Translations under genes and position numbers: made by a program
Shown here: positions 26,191 through 34,723 of the stretch, piece by piece
How the letters are laid out: every line of letters starts with the position of its first letter
Numbering within the stretch: the stretch's first letter is position 1
The notes under the pieces: model-generated
Told to the model about the DNA's origin: nothing
The model's database searches: none
Seen by the model: the letters and a program-made list of their open reading frames with translations, nothing else
NCBI RefSeq assembly: GCF_014841565.1
Contig: NZ_JACYUD010000002.1
Span: 290,628 to 354,627, forward strand
Source: Rhizobium sp. CFBP 8762
GTDB taxonomy: Bacteria; Pseudomonadota; Alphaproteobacteria; Rhizobiales; Rhizobiaceae
Direction of reading: 5' to 3'
DNA length: 64,000 nucleotides

Positions 26191-27483
26191 TCAGGCAGCG
26201 ATGAATTCATTCCAGCGGCGGACCATGTAGCGGTCTTCGTCCATCACCGAGTTCCAGCAGGCGACCGAGCCGATCCGCTCTTCAAACGAGCCGCCATCAC
26301 GCACGGCACCGGCTTTTTCCATGATCTTGCCTTCCGGCGACATGATATCGCCTTGCGCAGGCTTGCCTTCCACCCAGTAGCCCCATTCGTCTGCGGTCAT
26401 GAAGTTTTTGGCAGTGTCCATCGCGGCAGAATAATAGCCCTGACGGTTCAGATAGGCACCGACCCAGCCGGACAAATACCAGTTGATATATTCGTAGGCT
26501 GCATCAAGCTGCGCACCGGACAGGTGCTTGGCCATGCCCAGACCACCGCCCCAGGCGCGGTAGCCTTCCTTCAGCGGCTGGTATTTGCAGGCAATGCCGC
26601 GCGAGCGCACAGCCGCGACCGCTGGCGACCACATGGACTGAATGACGACCTCACCCGATGCCATCAGGTTCACGCTTTCATCGAAGCTTTTCCAGAAGGC
26701 GCGGAACTGACCGTCACCCTTTGCCTTGATCAGGAAGTCGATGGTCTGGTCGATTTCATCACGGGTCATATTGCCCTTGTCGGCATATTTCACCTTGCCC
26801 ATGGCTTCACAGATCATGGCCGCATCCATGATACCGATGGAGGGAATGTTGATGATCGACGTTTTGCCTTTGAATGCCGGGTCCATGATATCGGCCCAGG
26901 ACGAGATATCACGGCCAACCAGATCCGGGCGGATGCCGAGCGTATCGGCGTTGTAAATGGTGGGGATCAGCGTCATCCAGTTGGTGGGTTCCTTGGCAAA
27001 GGTTTTGGAATCCTGCGCTTCCACAAAGCCCACGGTATGGGGTGCCGTGCCCTGGGCAATCTTGCTATCGGCCTTCAGCTTGCCATTGATGAACAGCGGT
27101 ACGATCTTGTCGTAATACTTGATCTTCGAGACATCCATGGGCTGCATGACGCCAGCGGGGAAGACCTTTTTGGCAATCCAGTATTCGATATCGGCAATAT
27201 CGTAGCTGTCGGGCTGGGTTACGGCGCGCTGCGCGGCGGCATCGGAATCGGTCGCCGTCATTTCCAGGGTTATGCCGAGGTCTTCCTTACACTTTTGCGC
27301 AATGGCATTGATGTTGGACACGCCCGTGCCGAACTGGCGCAGCGTGATCGGGTTTTGTGCCCAGATGGTCGGGAAGCCGGTGATCGCACCGGAGCCGATA
27401 ATGGCACCGGCTGCCGCAGCCCCGGTTTTCAGCAGTGAGCGTCGTGAAAGCCCCGTATTCTTCAGCGTTTCGGTCATGCGCAT
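26191..27483 (-). CDS. Polyamine-type ABC substrate-binding protein (Tat-exported)
   Basis: A 430-residue periplasmic receptor of the PotD/PotF family. The N-terminus carries a twin-arginine signal (LSRRSLLKTGAAAAG, residues 12-26) ending near IWAQ, so it is exported folded. The second half has WGGGLGMAKHLSGAQ and INWYLSGWVGAYLNRQGYY blocks common to this group. The ligand cannot be named; the racemase in the operon argues against plain putrescine or spermidine. Start ATG 27483, with an alternative at residue 3. Confidence 0.9.
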   Translation of the reverse strand: MRMTETLKNTGLSRRSLLKTGAAAAGAIIGSGAITGFPTIWAQNPITLRQFGTGVSNINAIAQKCKEDLGITLEMTATDSDAAAQRAVTQPDSYDIADIEYWIAKKVFPAGVMQPMDVSKIKYYDKIVPLFINGKLKADSKIAQGTAPHTVGFVEAQDSKTFAKEPTNWMTLIPTIYNADTLGIRPDLVGRDISSWADIMDPAFKGKTSIINIPSIGIMDAAMICEAMGKVKYADKGNMTRDEIDQTIDFLIKAKGDGQFRAFWKSFDESVNLMASGEVVIQSMWSPAVAAVRSRGIACKYQPLKEGYRAWGGGLGMAKHLSGAQLDAAYEYINWYLSGWVGAYLNRQGYYSAAMDTAKNFMTADEWGYWVEGKPAQGDIMSPEGKIMEKAGAVRDGGSFEERIGSVACWNSVMDEDRYMVRRWNEFIAA

Positions 27484-27501
27484 TTCCCCTTGTTTTTGAA
27501 A

Positions 27502-28587
27502 TTAATTCACGCGACCAAGGAGGATCACATCCTCATCGGCCCAACTCAAAGGCACGGCATCGCCCACGGAAACGGGCGTTTTGAAGTAATCGGTATCGCT
27601 GATCAGCACGGTAAAATCGTCGCTGCCAGCACCCAGCACAGTCAGTTTGACGGAGGAGCCACGGTATTCGACGTTGGAGACGATCCCGTTGAAGCCGAGC
27701 GTCTTTTCGCTGGCATCACCGATCCGTACCCGATCCATGCGGATGCCGATATCGGCGGAAGCGCCCACCGGGCGGCCCTCCCCGCGTGCGGAAAATCTCA
27801 AGCCTTCCGGCGCTTCGATGGTCATCATGTCACCATTCTGTTCCACAACGCGGCCCGACAGAACGTTGTGATCGCCCATGAAGCGGGCGACAAAGGCAGT
27901 GGCCGGGCGCTCAAACACCGTGCGCGGCGTGGCTGCCTGCTCTATGCGCCCGTCATTCATCACCACGATCAGGTCCGCCAGTGCCATGGCTTCCTCTTGG
28001 CTGTGGGTAACGTGCACGAAGGTGATGCCGAGCGTCTTCTGCAATTTTTTCAGTTCCGCCCGCATCCGGATTTTCAGGAATGGGTCGAGGGCGGACAGCG
28101 GCTCGTCCAGAAGCAGCGCTTCGGGGTCTGTGATGAAGGCGCGCGCCAGCGCCACGCGCTGCTGCTGCCCACCGGACAACTGTGCCGGGCGTCGGGTGGC
28201 GTAGGCATCCATCTGCATAAGCTTCAGCATGTCCAGCGCTTTTGCACGGCGCGTATCCTTATCCACGCCCTTCATTTTCAGGCTGAAGGCAACGTTGTCG
28301 ATCAGATCCAGATGGGGAAACAGCGCATAGGACTGAAACATCATGGATGTGCCGCGTTTGGCAGGCGGAAAATCTGTCACCACCACATTGCCAAGCCGAA
28401 TGTCGCCGGAACTGATGCTTTCATGCCCGGCAATCATGCGCAGTGTGGAGGTTTTTCCACAGCCCGATGGCCCGAGGAAGCAGCAATAGCTGCCAGCCGG
28501 TATTTTCAGGCTGATGGATTGCACCGCTGTCGTGGTGCCGTAGACCTTGGATACGGATACGATATCGATTTCTGCCGCTTTGGACAT
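27502..28587 (-). CDS. ABC transporter ATP-binding protein (PotA-like)
   Basis: A 361-residue ATPase with Walker A GPSGCGKTSTLRM, signature LSGGQQQRVALAR, Walker B LLLDEPLSALD and a C-terminal TOBE-type regulatory domain from about residue 240. It is the first gene of the importer operon (ATPase, binding protein, two permeases, racemase) and is divergent from the GntR regulator at 28788. Confidence 0.94.
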   Translation of the reverse strand: MSKAAEIDIVSVSKVYGTTTAVQSISLKIPAGSYCCFLGPSGCGKTSTLRMIAGHESISSGDIRLGNVVVTDFPPAKRGTSMMFQSYALFPHLDLIDNVAFSLKMKGVDKDTRRAKALDMLKLMQMDAYATRRPAQLSGGQQQRVALARAFITDPEALLLDEPLSALDPFLKIRMRAELKKLQKTLGITFVHVTHSQEEAMALADLIVVMNDGRIEQAATPRTVFERPATAFVARFMGDHNVLSGRVVEQNGDMMTIEAPEGLRFSARGEGRPVGASADIGIRMDRVRIGDASEKTLGFNGIVSNVEYRGSSVKLTVLGAGSDDFTVLISDTDYFKTPVSVGDAVPLSWADEDVILLGRVN

Positions 28588-28714
28588 TCAGCCATCTCCG
28601 TTGACTGAACCAACGATGCATCAACTGTGCCAGATTGCAGATGACCGGGATAAACATGAGACTCGCTATACCGTAAGACCGCTTTGCTCAAATATTCAGC
28701 CGGTGCCAAACCAG

Positions 28715-28726
28715 ATTGTATACGAT
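28715..28726. promoter_or_regulatory. Candidate GntR operator between importer and regulator genes
   Basis: ATTGTATACGAT is a 12-bp sequence with 10 palindromic positions, in the 200-bp divergent gap. The minus-strand TATACA within it could be the -10 of the importer promoter. It has the GTATAC core seen in many FCD-type GntR sites (family knowledge). Confidence 0.45.
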
Positions 28727-28787
28727 TTGAGCAGGATTTTGTTACAAAACAAGTTTCAAATTTTCGCGCCCCACGCTAGAGTAGCGT

Positions 28788-29465
28788 ATGCCCATGACCC
28801 AAACCAGCGAAGCGATCCGTGACGCCATTCGCGACGCGATTATCGACCGACGACTGACCCCGGGGACGAAACTGTCCGAAGCTGACGTCGGCAAGCTTTT
28901 CCACGTCAGCCGCACGCTGGCCCGGGCCGCTCTTCAGGCCTTGTCCTATGAGGGACTGGTAACGGTGGAAAAAAACCGGGGCGCGTTTGTCGCGCAGCCA
29001 TCCCCCGAAGAAGCGCGGCAGCTCTTTGCGGCACGGCGGCTGCTGGAGCCGGTCATTCTTTCAGAAGCGGCCAGTAAGCTTGAAGAGGCCCACAGCCACC
29101 ATCTGAAAGCGTTGTTGCAAGAAGAGGGTCGCCTGAGGAACGAACACGGCCAGATTGCGCGGCGCGCCGAGATCAAGGCATCGGGCGACCTGCATCTGGC
29201 ACTGGCCCAAATTGCCGGAAACGCCGTGCTGACCCGATTTATGGAAGAGCTCGTGGCTCGCTCGTCTCTGGTCATCGCTGTTTATGGGCAGTCGGCCATT
29301 TCCAGTTGCGGCCATTCCGAGCATCACGATATTGTCGAAGCTCTGGAAAAGCGGGATCTGGCGCAGGCTACCGCGCTAATGCTGCACCATATTGACCATA
29401 TTGAAGCCGATCTGGATCTCACACCCAAAAGCGGTTCCAACCTCCGCGATGTATTTGGTGGTTGA
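28788..29465 (+). CDS. GntR-family regulator, FCD subfamily
   Basis: A 225-residue repressor. Residues about 10-75 are the GntR winged helix (LTPGTKLSEADVGKLFHVSR, then LVTVEKNRGAFVA) and about 80-210 the all-helical FCD ligand domain with its metal/ligand residues in the GDLHLALAQIAGN and SEHHDIVEALEKRD segments. The binding domain senses a carboxylate-type ligand in most relatives. It is divergent from the PotA-like operon and probably controls it. Start may be ATG 28788 or ATG 28794. Confidence 0.92.
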   Translation: MPMTQTSEAIRDAIRDAIIDRRLTPGTKLSEADVGKLFHVSRTLARAALQALSYEGLVTVEKNRGAFVAQPSPEEARQLFAARRLLEPVILSEAASKLEEAHSHHLKALLQEEGRLRNEHGQIARRAEIKASGDLHLALAQIAGNAVLTRFMEELVARSSLVIAVYGQSAISSCGHSEHHDIVEALEKRDLAQATALMLHHIDHIEADLDLTPKSGSNLRDVFGG

Positions 29466-29493
29466 CGTCCAAGGGGTCCTCAGCCTATCAAAC

Positions 29494-29746
29494 GGGTGAC
29501 GGTTCCCCTAACGATGACTCTCAAGGGGATTAATAGGGAACACGGTGCGGGCCACCCCGAATGGGGACCAAAACCGTGGCTGCCCCCGCAACTGTAAGCG
29601 GATTGTCAATCATCCCCATGGGTCTTCTGGAACCCATGAGGCGGTGCGCAAATGCACCATGCCACTGCATAGTCGAGGCAAAGCCTTGAAAGCGCGGGAA
29701 GGCAGATGAGAGGCGCATATCCGCAAGCCAGGAGACCTGCCGTCAT
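29494..29746 (+). promoter_or_regulatory. Cobalamin riboswitch
   Basis: The conserved core is clear: GGTGACGGTTCCC at the 5' end, AATAGGGAACACGGTG, CTGCCCCCGCAACTGTAAGC, CCACTG, GGAAGGCAGATGAGAGGCGC, and the B12 box AAGCCAGGAGACCTGCC (29725-29741). It binds adenosylcobalamin or a related corrinoid and turns off downstream expression. A hairpin CCGGGC/GCCCGG (29762-29779) lies directly before AGGAG and two ATG codons, a layout that fits translational control. Confidence 0.96.
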
Positions 29747-29789
29747 AACCGAAATCCATTCCCGGGCGGGGTTGCCCGGAGCAGGAGTT

Positions 29790-29867
29790 ATGATGACCAA
29801 ATTCGACGTCAGTTCACGGCGTATCTCTACGCTACCCTCTCGAAAAGCTTCGAATAAATCGAGTTGA
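29790..29867 (+). CDS. Possible 25-residue leader ORF after the riboswitch
   Basis: ATGATG at 29790 lies 3 bases after GGAG and opens a 25-codon basic, Ser-rich frame that ends in TGA inside an 18-bp palindrome (29862-29879). The SD and start are in the position where a riboswitch-controlled gene should begin, yet the frame is short and resembles no family I know. It may be a regulatory leader peptide, the remnant of a displaced gene, or chance. Confidence 0.35.
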   Translation: MMTKFDVSSRRISTLPSRKASNKSS

Positions 29868-29910
29868 CAGCTGTCAACTTTCTTCATTCCGAGCACGACT
29901 CACATCCAGC

Positions 29911-29940
29911 TTGACGTAACGTAATGTTATTACGTATACA
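29911..29940 (+). promoter_or_regulatory. Second promoter of the corrinoid importer with operator in its spacer
   Basis: TTGACG (29911-29916), 18-base spacer, TATACA (29935-29940). The palindrome ACGTAA-N5-TTACGT (29919-29935) fills the spacer, the classic place for a repressor operator. It lies 33 bases before the binding-protein start and downstream of the riboswitch. Confidence 0.55.
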
Positions 29941-29972
29941 CGCGCTGCCACGTCCTTCGAGAGAGATTATTC

Positions 29973-30998
29973 ATGTTTATAAAGAGCATTTCCCGTGCAG
30001 TTATAGCCACCAGCCTGTTTCTGGTGTTTATGGGCGCCGCCCAAGCTGGCCCGACCCGGTATCCTTTGACAGTGCAAAATTGCGGCGCGCCGGTAACATT
30101 TACAAAAGCCCCGGAAAAGATTGTATCCATCGGCCAGGGCATGACCGAGATACTGTTTTCGCTTGGGCTTGCCGATAAGATGGTGGGCACCGGTGTCTGG
30201 GTTGGACCGGTGCTGAAACCGTTTGAAGAGGCCAACAAGCGGATCAAACGGTTGGCGGACAACGATCCAAGCTTCGAATCCGTCGTGGGTCAGGAGCCTG
30301 ATCTGGTCGCTGCGGAGTTTGAGTGGCATGTGGGCACATCCGGTTCCGTCGGCAAACGCGATCAGTTTGGCGAACTCGGCATCAACACGTATGTTTCACC
30401 TGCCGACTGCGTTGCCAAGAACAACACGACCGGCGGCGATGGCGTGCGCAAAGAGCTGTTTACCATGGACCTGATCTATCGCCAGATCAGCGAACTTGCG
30501 CAGATTTTCGATATTGAAGAGCGCGGTGCCGCACTGATTGCGGAGTTGAAGGCACGCGAGGCGAAGGCCGTGGCGTCGATTGGCACTGCGGGCAACAGCG
30601 GCTTGCCGATTGTTTTCTGGTTTTCCAGCGAGGAACTGGCGGGCGATGCCTTCATCGCGGGTAAAAACAGCGCGCCTGCCTATATCTTGAAAACACTTGG
30701 CGCTAAAAATGTTGTCGATACGGAAGAGGAATGGCCTCTGGTCGGATGGGAGACCATCATCAATGCCGATCCCGCCATCATCGTGATCGCCGAGATGGAC
30801 CGCCGCCGTTACGCCGCCGACAGCGCTGCCGCCAAGATCGACTTTCTGGAGAACGACAGCGTTACATCGCAGATGGATGCGGTGAAGAACAAGCGCTTCG
30901 TGCTGATGGATGCACAATCCATGAACCCGACCATCCGCACCATCGATGGCATCGAGCAACTGGCGCGTGGCATCATCGCATCGGGTCTGGCAAAATGA
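29973..30998 (+). CDS. Corrinoid/metal-chelate ABC substrate-binding protein (BtuF-like)
   Basis: A 341-residue FecB/BtuF-type receptor with a signal peptide ending near GAAQA (residue 25). The helical-backbone fold is indicated by EKIVSIGQGMTEILFSLGLAD near the start and the closing VLMDAQSMNPTIRTIDGIEQLA. Longer than E. coli BtuF (266), closer to the iron-chelate branch. The riboswitch upstream points to a cobalamin or cobinamide ligand. It overlaps the permease gene by ATGA. Confidence 0.88.
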   Translation: MFIKSISRAVIATSLFLVFMGAAQAGPTRYPLTVQNCGAPVTFTKAPEKIVSIGQGMTEILFSLGLADKMVGTGVWVGPVLKPFEEANKRIKRLADNDPSFESVVGQEPDLVAAEFEWHVGTSGSVGKRDQFGELGINTYVSPADCVAKNNTTGGDGVRKELFTMDLIYRQISELAQIFDIEERGAALIAELKAREAKAVASIGTAGNSGLPIVFWFSSEELAGDAFIAGKNSAPAYILKTLGAKNVVDTEEEWPLVGWETIINADPAIIVIAEMDRRRYAADSAAAKIDFLENDSVTSQMDAVKNKRFVLMDAQSMNPTIRTIDGIEQLARGIIASGLAK

Positions 30999-32035
30999 AC
31001 CACGCCATATCAGGGCGTGGTGGCTGGCGGCTGTGGTTGCCGCTGGCCATTCTCTCGCTCGTCATTCTGTTGCTGGCGCTGGGGCTGGCTGTATCGATTG
31101 GCGAGATCGCCATTCCGTTGTCCACCAGCCTAAAAGCGCTGAGCAATGGCGTGCTCGGAACCCAGTTTGCGCTGAACACCATGCATGAAGGCATTATCTG
31201 GAACTACCGGTTGAGCCGAGCACTGGTGGCGGCCTTCTGCGGGGCAGCATTGGCACTATCAGGTGCTATCCTCCAGGCGTTGCTGCGCAATCCACTGGCC
31301 GAGCCCTATGTGCTGGGCATCTCTGCCGGTGCTTCGACCGGTGCCGTCGCGGTGATGATCCTCAATGTCGGCTATGGTGTCATAACGCTGTCCACCGGGG
31401 CATTTGTTGGCGCGGTGGTGGCGTTCGCGTTGGTGTCAGCGCTGGCGGCGGGTGCAGGCGGCGGGGCAGACCGGGTCATTCTGGCCGGTGTCGCAGGGTC
31501 TCAGCTCTTCAATGCGCTGACCTCCTACATCGTCACCACCTCTGCCAATGCGGAACAAGCGCGGGGCGTGATGTTCTGGCTGCTTGGCAGTCTGGGCGGC
31601 ATTCGCTGGCCGGATGTCTATATGGCCGCGCCGGTGGCACTCATCGGCTTCTTTATCTGCATGGCCTATGCGCGGGCGCTGGATGCATTCACCTTTGGGG
31701 CGGATTCAGCCGCAGCACTCGGTATTCCCGTGCGGCGGGTCCGGCTGGTTCTGCTGGGGCTGACGGCGGCGATGACGGCCACCATGGTCAGCATTGTCGG
31801 CTCCATTGGCTTTGTCGGGCTGGTGATACCCCATGCGGCGCGGTTTTTGACCGGGCCGGGGCACCGGAGATTGCTGCCAGCGGCGGCGATGATCGGTGCG
31901 ATCTTCATGGTGCTGGCCGATATTGTCTCACGCATCATCATTCCGCAGCAAATCCTGCCGATTGGTGTGGTGACAGCGCTGTTTGGCGCACCGGCCTTTG
32001 CGCTGATCCTTTATAAGGCCCGGAGGCCCGTATGA
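30995..32035 (+). CDS. FecCD-family ABC permease (BtuC-like)
   Basis: A 346-residue inner-membrane protein with about ten helices, the expected number for BtuC/FhuB-type permeases. LSGAILQALLRNPLAEPYVLG is the standard family signature and SIGFVGLVIPHAARFLTGPGHR the cytoplasmic gate loop. The start ATG 30995 overlaps the upstream stop; homodimer expected. It also overlaps the ATPase gene (ATGA). Confidence 0.93.
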   Translation: MNHAISGRGGWRLWLPLAILSLVILLLALGLAVSIGEIAIPLSTSLKALSNGVLGTQFALNTMHEGIIWNYRLSRALVAAFCGAALALSGAILQALLRNPLAEPYVLGISAGASTGAVAVMILNVGYGVITLSTGAFVGAVVAFALVSALAAGAGGGADRVILAGVAGSQLFNALTSYIVTTSANAEQARGVMFWLLGSLGGIRWPDVYMAAPVALIGFFICMAYARALDAFTFGADSAAALGIPVRRVRLVLLGLTAAMTATMVSIVGSIGFVGLVIPHAARFLTGPGHRRLLPAAAMIGAIFMVLADIVSRIIIPQQILPIGVVTALFGAPAFALILYKARRPV

Positions 32036-32796
32036 GCATTTCAACCAAGGATGTGCGCTGGGCCACCGCTGGCACCATGATTGTGGATGGTGTGACGATT
32101 GACGTTGCGCCCGGGCGCACGCTGGGCCTGATCGGGCCGAACGGGTCGGGCAAGTCCAGCCTGTTGCGGCTGATCTGTCGGCTCCGAAAGGTGGAAAGCG
32201 GCGTGATTTCGCTGGATGGCGTGGATATCGCCACCCTTCCCCGCACCGATATCGCCCGCCGGATTGCTTTTGTAGAACAACAGGCAACCACGGAAGCGCA
32301 GGTTACCGTGCTGGACGTGGTGCGTCTGGGGCGCACCCCGCACCGGGGTGCGCTGTCGCCATGGACAGCGCTGGATGATCAGGCCGTTGACAACGCGCTC
32401 TCCCATGTTGGCATGGCGCACAAGGCGCATCAATTCTGGCACACGCTTTCCGGCGGTGAGCGTCAGCGGGTGCATATTGCGCGCGCGCTGGCGCAGACAC
32501 CGGGGGAACTGCTGCTGGATGAGCCGACCAATCACCTCGATATCCAGCACCAGCTGGAAATCCTGTCGCTGGTTGCCGGTCTGCCGGTCACCAGCATCAT
32601 TGCGCTGCATGACCTCAATCTGGCGGCCATGTTCTGCGATAGTCTGGCCGTGCTGCACAAGGGCAAGGTGGTGGCCGCCGGATTGCCGGAGGAGGTGCTG
32701 ACCGAGGCATTGATCGCCGACGTGTTTGGCGTACGGGCATATATAGAAAAATCCCGGTTTCACGGTCGCCATCATATTCATTTCCACTGTGGTTAA
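32032..32796 (+). CDS. ABC ATPase of the corrinoid importer (BtuD-like)
   Basis: A 254-residue ATPase of the FepC/BtuD group: Walker A GPNGSGKSS, signature LSGGERQRVHIAR, Walker B LLLDEPTNHLD, and the H-loop in IIALHDLNLA. It completes the importer with the two upstream genes and ends 57 bases before the metallohydrolase gene. Confidence 0.94.
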   Translation: MSISTKDVRWATAGTMIVDGVTIDVAPGRTLGLIGPNGSGKSSLLRLICRLRKVESGVISLDGVDIATLPRTDIARRIAFVEQQATTEAQVTVLDVVRLGRTPHRGALSPWTALDDQAVDNALSHVGMAHKAHQFWHTLSGGERQRVHIARALAQTPGELLLDEPTNHLDIQHQLEILSLVAGLPVTSIIALHDLNLAAMFCDSLAVLHKGKVVAAGLPEEVLTEALIADVFGVRAYIEKSRFHGRHHIHFHCG

Positions 32797-32852
32797 CGGA
32801 ACATTTCAAGTACTTTTGCTGTTGAACGACTGAGCATAAGCAGGAGGACAGC

Positions 32853-33740
32853 ATGGCTGTACAAATCGAACTGTCGCACGATGATGAAGCGCCCAGCACA
32901 CAAGCGGCCCATGGGTCACGACAGTTGATACCGGATATCGCCTATCTCAAACTGTCGATCGTCAGTGTCGTGTTTTACGGCAAGCCCGATGGCGGGGACC
33001 GGAGTTGGGTGATGATCGACACCGGGCTTCCGACATCGCACGACGCCATCATGGAATGCGCGAGGCACCGGTTCGGCAATGGCGCCCGGCCTGCTGCGAT
33101 CATCATGACCCACGGCCATTTTGACCATGCGGGGTCGGTAGAGAAACTCGCCAAGGATTGGGACGCGCCAGTGTACGCACACACGCTGGAACTGCCGTAC
33201 CTTAACGGCGGCGCATCCTATCCGCCCGCCGATCCCTGGGTTGGCGGTGGAGCCATGGCGCTGCTGTCGCCGTTGTTTCCACGCTCTCCGTTTGACGTGT
33301 CCGAGCGTTTGCATGCCCTTCCTGAAGACGGCAGCGTGCCGTTTATGGAGGGCTGGCGCTGGATTCACACGCCCGGCCACACACCGGGCCACATTTCTCT
33401 GTGGCGTGAGAGCGATGGCTCGCTGATTGTCGGCGACGCTTTTATCACCACCGGTCAGGAATCGGCCTATGAGGTCATGACGCAAAAGCCGGAGATGCAC
33501 GGTCCGCCGCGCTACTTCACACCGAACTGGCAGGAGGCCGAAAGCTCGGTAAAGGCGCTGGCCGCACTGGACCCCAAGCTTGTTATTACCGGCCACGGAA
33601 CACCATTGGCCGGGGATAACATGCGGATTGCGCTGGATAGGCTGGCTGAAGACTTCGAATCCATTGCAGTGCCGAAATCTGGCCGCTATACAAAGAACCC
33701 GGCGACTGTGGAGGACAACTCCGTTTACCACACGCCGTGA
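32853..33740 (+). CDS. Metallo-beta-lactamase-fold hydrolase
   Basis: A 295-residue hydrolase with the zinc motif HGHFDH (about residues 87-92), a further His in HTPGHTPGHISL (about 172), Asp in VGDAF and a final His in VITGHGTPL, so a complete di-zinc site. There is no signal peptide. SD AGGAGG precedes ATG 32853. It follows the corrinoid importer in the same direction and overlaps the BrkB gene by 4 bases (GTGA). The closest well-known shapes are AHL-lactonase-like and glyoxalase-like hydrolases; the substrate is unknown. Confidence 0.88.
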   Translation: MAVQIELSHDDEAPSTQAAHGSRQLIPDIAYLKLSIVSVVFYGKPDGGDRSWVMIDTGLPTSHDAIMECARHRFGNGARPAAIIMTHGHFDHAGSVEKLAKDWDAPVYAHTLELPYLNGGASYPPADPWVGGGAMALLSPLFPRSPFDVSERLHALPEDGSVPFMEGWRWIHTPGHTPGHISLWRESDGSLIVGDAFITTGQESAYEVMTQKPEMHGPPRYFTPNWQEAESSVKALAALDPKLVITGHGTPLAGDNMRIALDRLAEDFESIAVPKSGRYTKNPATVEDNSVYHTP

Positions 33741-34723
33741 CGGCCTCAAACGCTGAAACGAGATATGGTGTGACGGAAACGGATGATCGCGGTCGCGGTG
33801 CGACATCGCCTGAGGGTATCCCGCTTAAAGGGTGGTGGGATATTCTGTGGCGGGTCTATGGCAAGGTCAATGACGACCGCGTCATGCTTATTTCGGCCGG
33901 CGTCACCTTCTATCTGTTGCTGGCTGTTTTCCCGGCTCTCACCGCATTCGTCTCGGTCTACGGGTTCTTTGGAAATCCGCAAACGATCTACGATCACAGT
34001 GCGTTTCTGGTCGGTGTCCTGCCCCATGATGCACTGACGCTGATTCAGGGGCAGTTGGAAGGTCTGGTGCGCCAGACTAATGACCTCCTGAGTTTCAGCT
34101 TCGTGTTTGGTTTCAGCGTCGCGCTGTGGAGTGCCAATAACGGGGTGAAAGCCCTGTTCGACGGCATGAATGTCGCCTATCAGGAATATGAAAAGCGCAG
34201 CTTCTTCCGGCTCAACCTGATTTCGCTGACGTTCACGCTTGGTGCCATTTTCCTTGGGACCTTCTTCCTGATTGCGCTTGGTGTGGTTCCCGCCGTTCTG
34301 GCCTATGCCAATTTGTCGAGCTGGACGGAGATGCTGGTAAGACTGGCGCGTTGGCCTATCCTGTTTCTGGTGGTCGTCACCGGGATCACGCTGATGTATC
34401 GCTTCGGCCCCAGCCGTGAAAAGGCCAAGTGGCAGTGGCTGACCTGGGGCGCAGTGATTGCAACCGTCGTCTGGATCATCGCATCGCTCGGCTTCTCCTA
34501 TTACATTGAGAATTTCGCTGATTATAATGCCACGTATGGTACGCTTGGTGCTGTTATCGGCCTGATGACGTGGACCTGGATCTCGGTGATGATTATCATC
34601 GTCGGTGCGGAGATCAACGCTGAAGCTGAGCACCAGACCGAGGAAGATTCCACCACCGGGCATCCCAAGCCTATGGGTGAGCGCGGTGCCGTGGTCGCCG
34701 ATACAATCGGAAAATCTGCTTAA
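33737..34723 (+). CDS. YihY/BrkB-family inner-membrane protein
   Basis: A 328-residue protein with a cytoplasmic N-terminus and about six helices (residues about 55-290). Typical family blocks are VMLISAGVTFYLLLAVFPAL, LWSANNGVKALFDGMNVAYQE and the last-helix ending MIIIVGAEINAEAEHQ. The family was once annotated as RNase BN, wrongly; its role is still unclear. Start GTG 33737 overlaps the metallohydrolase stop, so the two are translationally coupled. Confidence 0.93.
   Translation: MTASNAETRYGVTETDDRGRGATSPEGIPLKGWWDILWRVYGKVNDDRVMLISAGVTFYLLLAVFPALTAFVSVYGFFGNPQTIYDHSAFLVGVLPHDALTLIQGQLEGLVRQTNDLLSFSFVFGFSVALWSANNGVKALFDGMNVAYQEYEKRSFFRLNLISLTFTLGAIFLGTFFLIALGVVPAVLAYANLSSWTEMLVRLARWPILFLVVVTGITLMYRFGPSREKAKWQWLTWGAVIATVVWIIASLGFSYYIENFADYNATYGTLGAVIGLMTWTWISVMIIIVGAEINAEAEHQTEEDSTTGHPKPMGERGAVVADTIGKSA

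Noticed and set aside
26155-27438. 427-codon plus-strand frame opposite the PotD-like gene
   Set aside because: Antisense shadow with no SD and no domain; the minus-strand frame has Tat signal and family blocks.
29864-29892. TTGACA within the 18-bp palindrome as a -35 box
   Set aside because: The bases 17-18 further on do not form a -10; the palindrome itself is the more likely signal.
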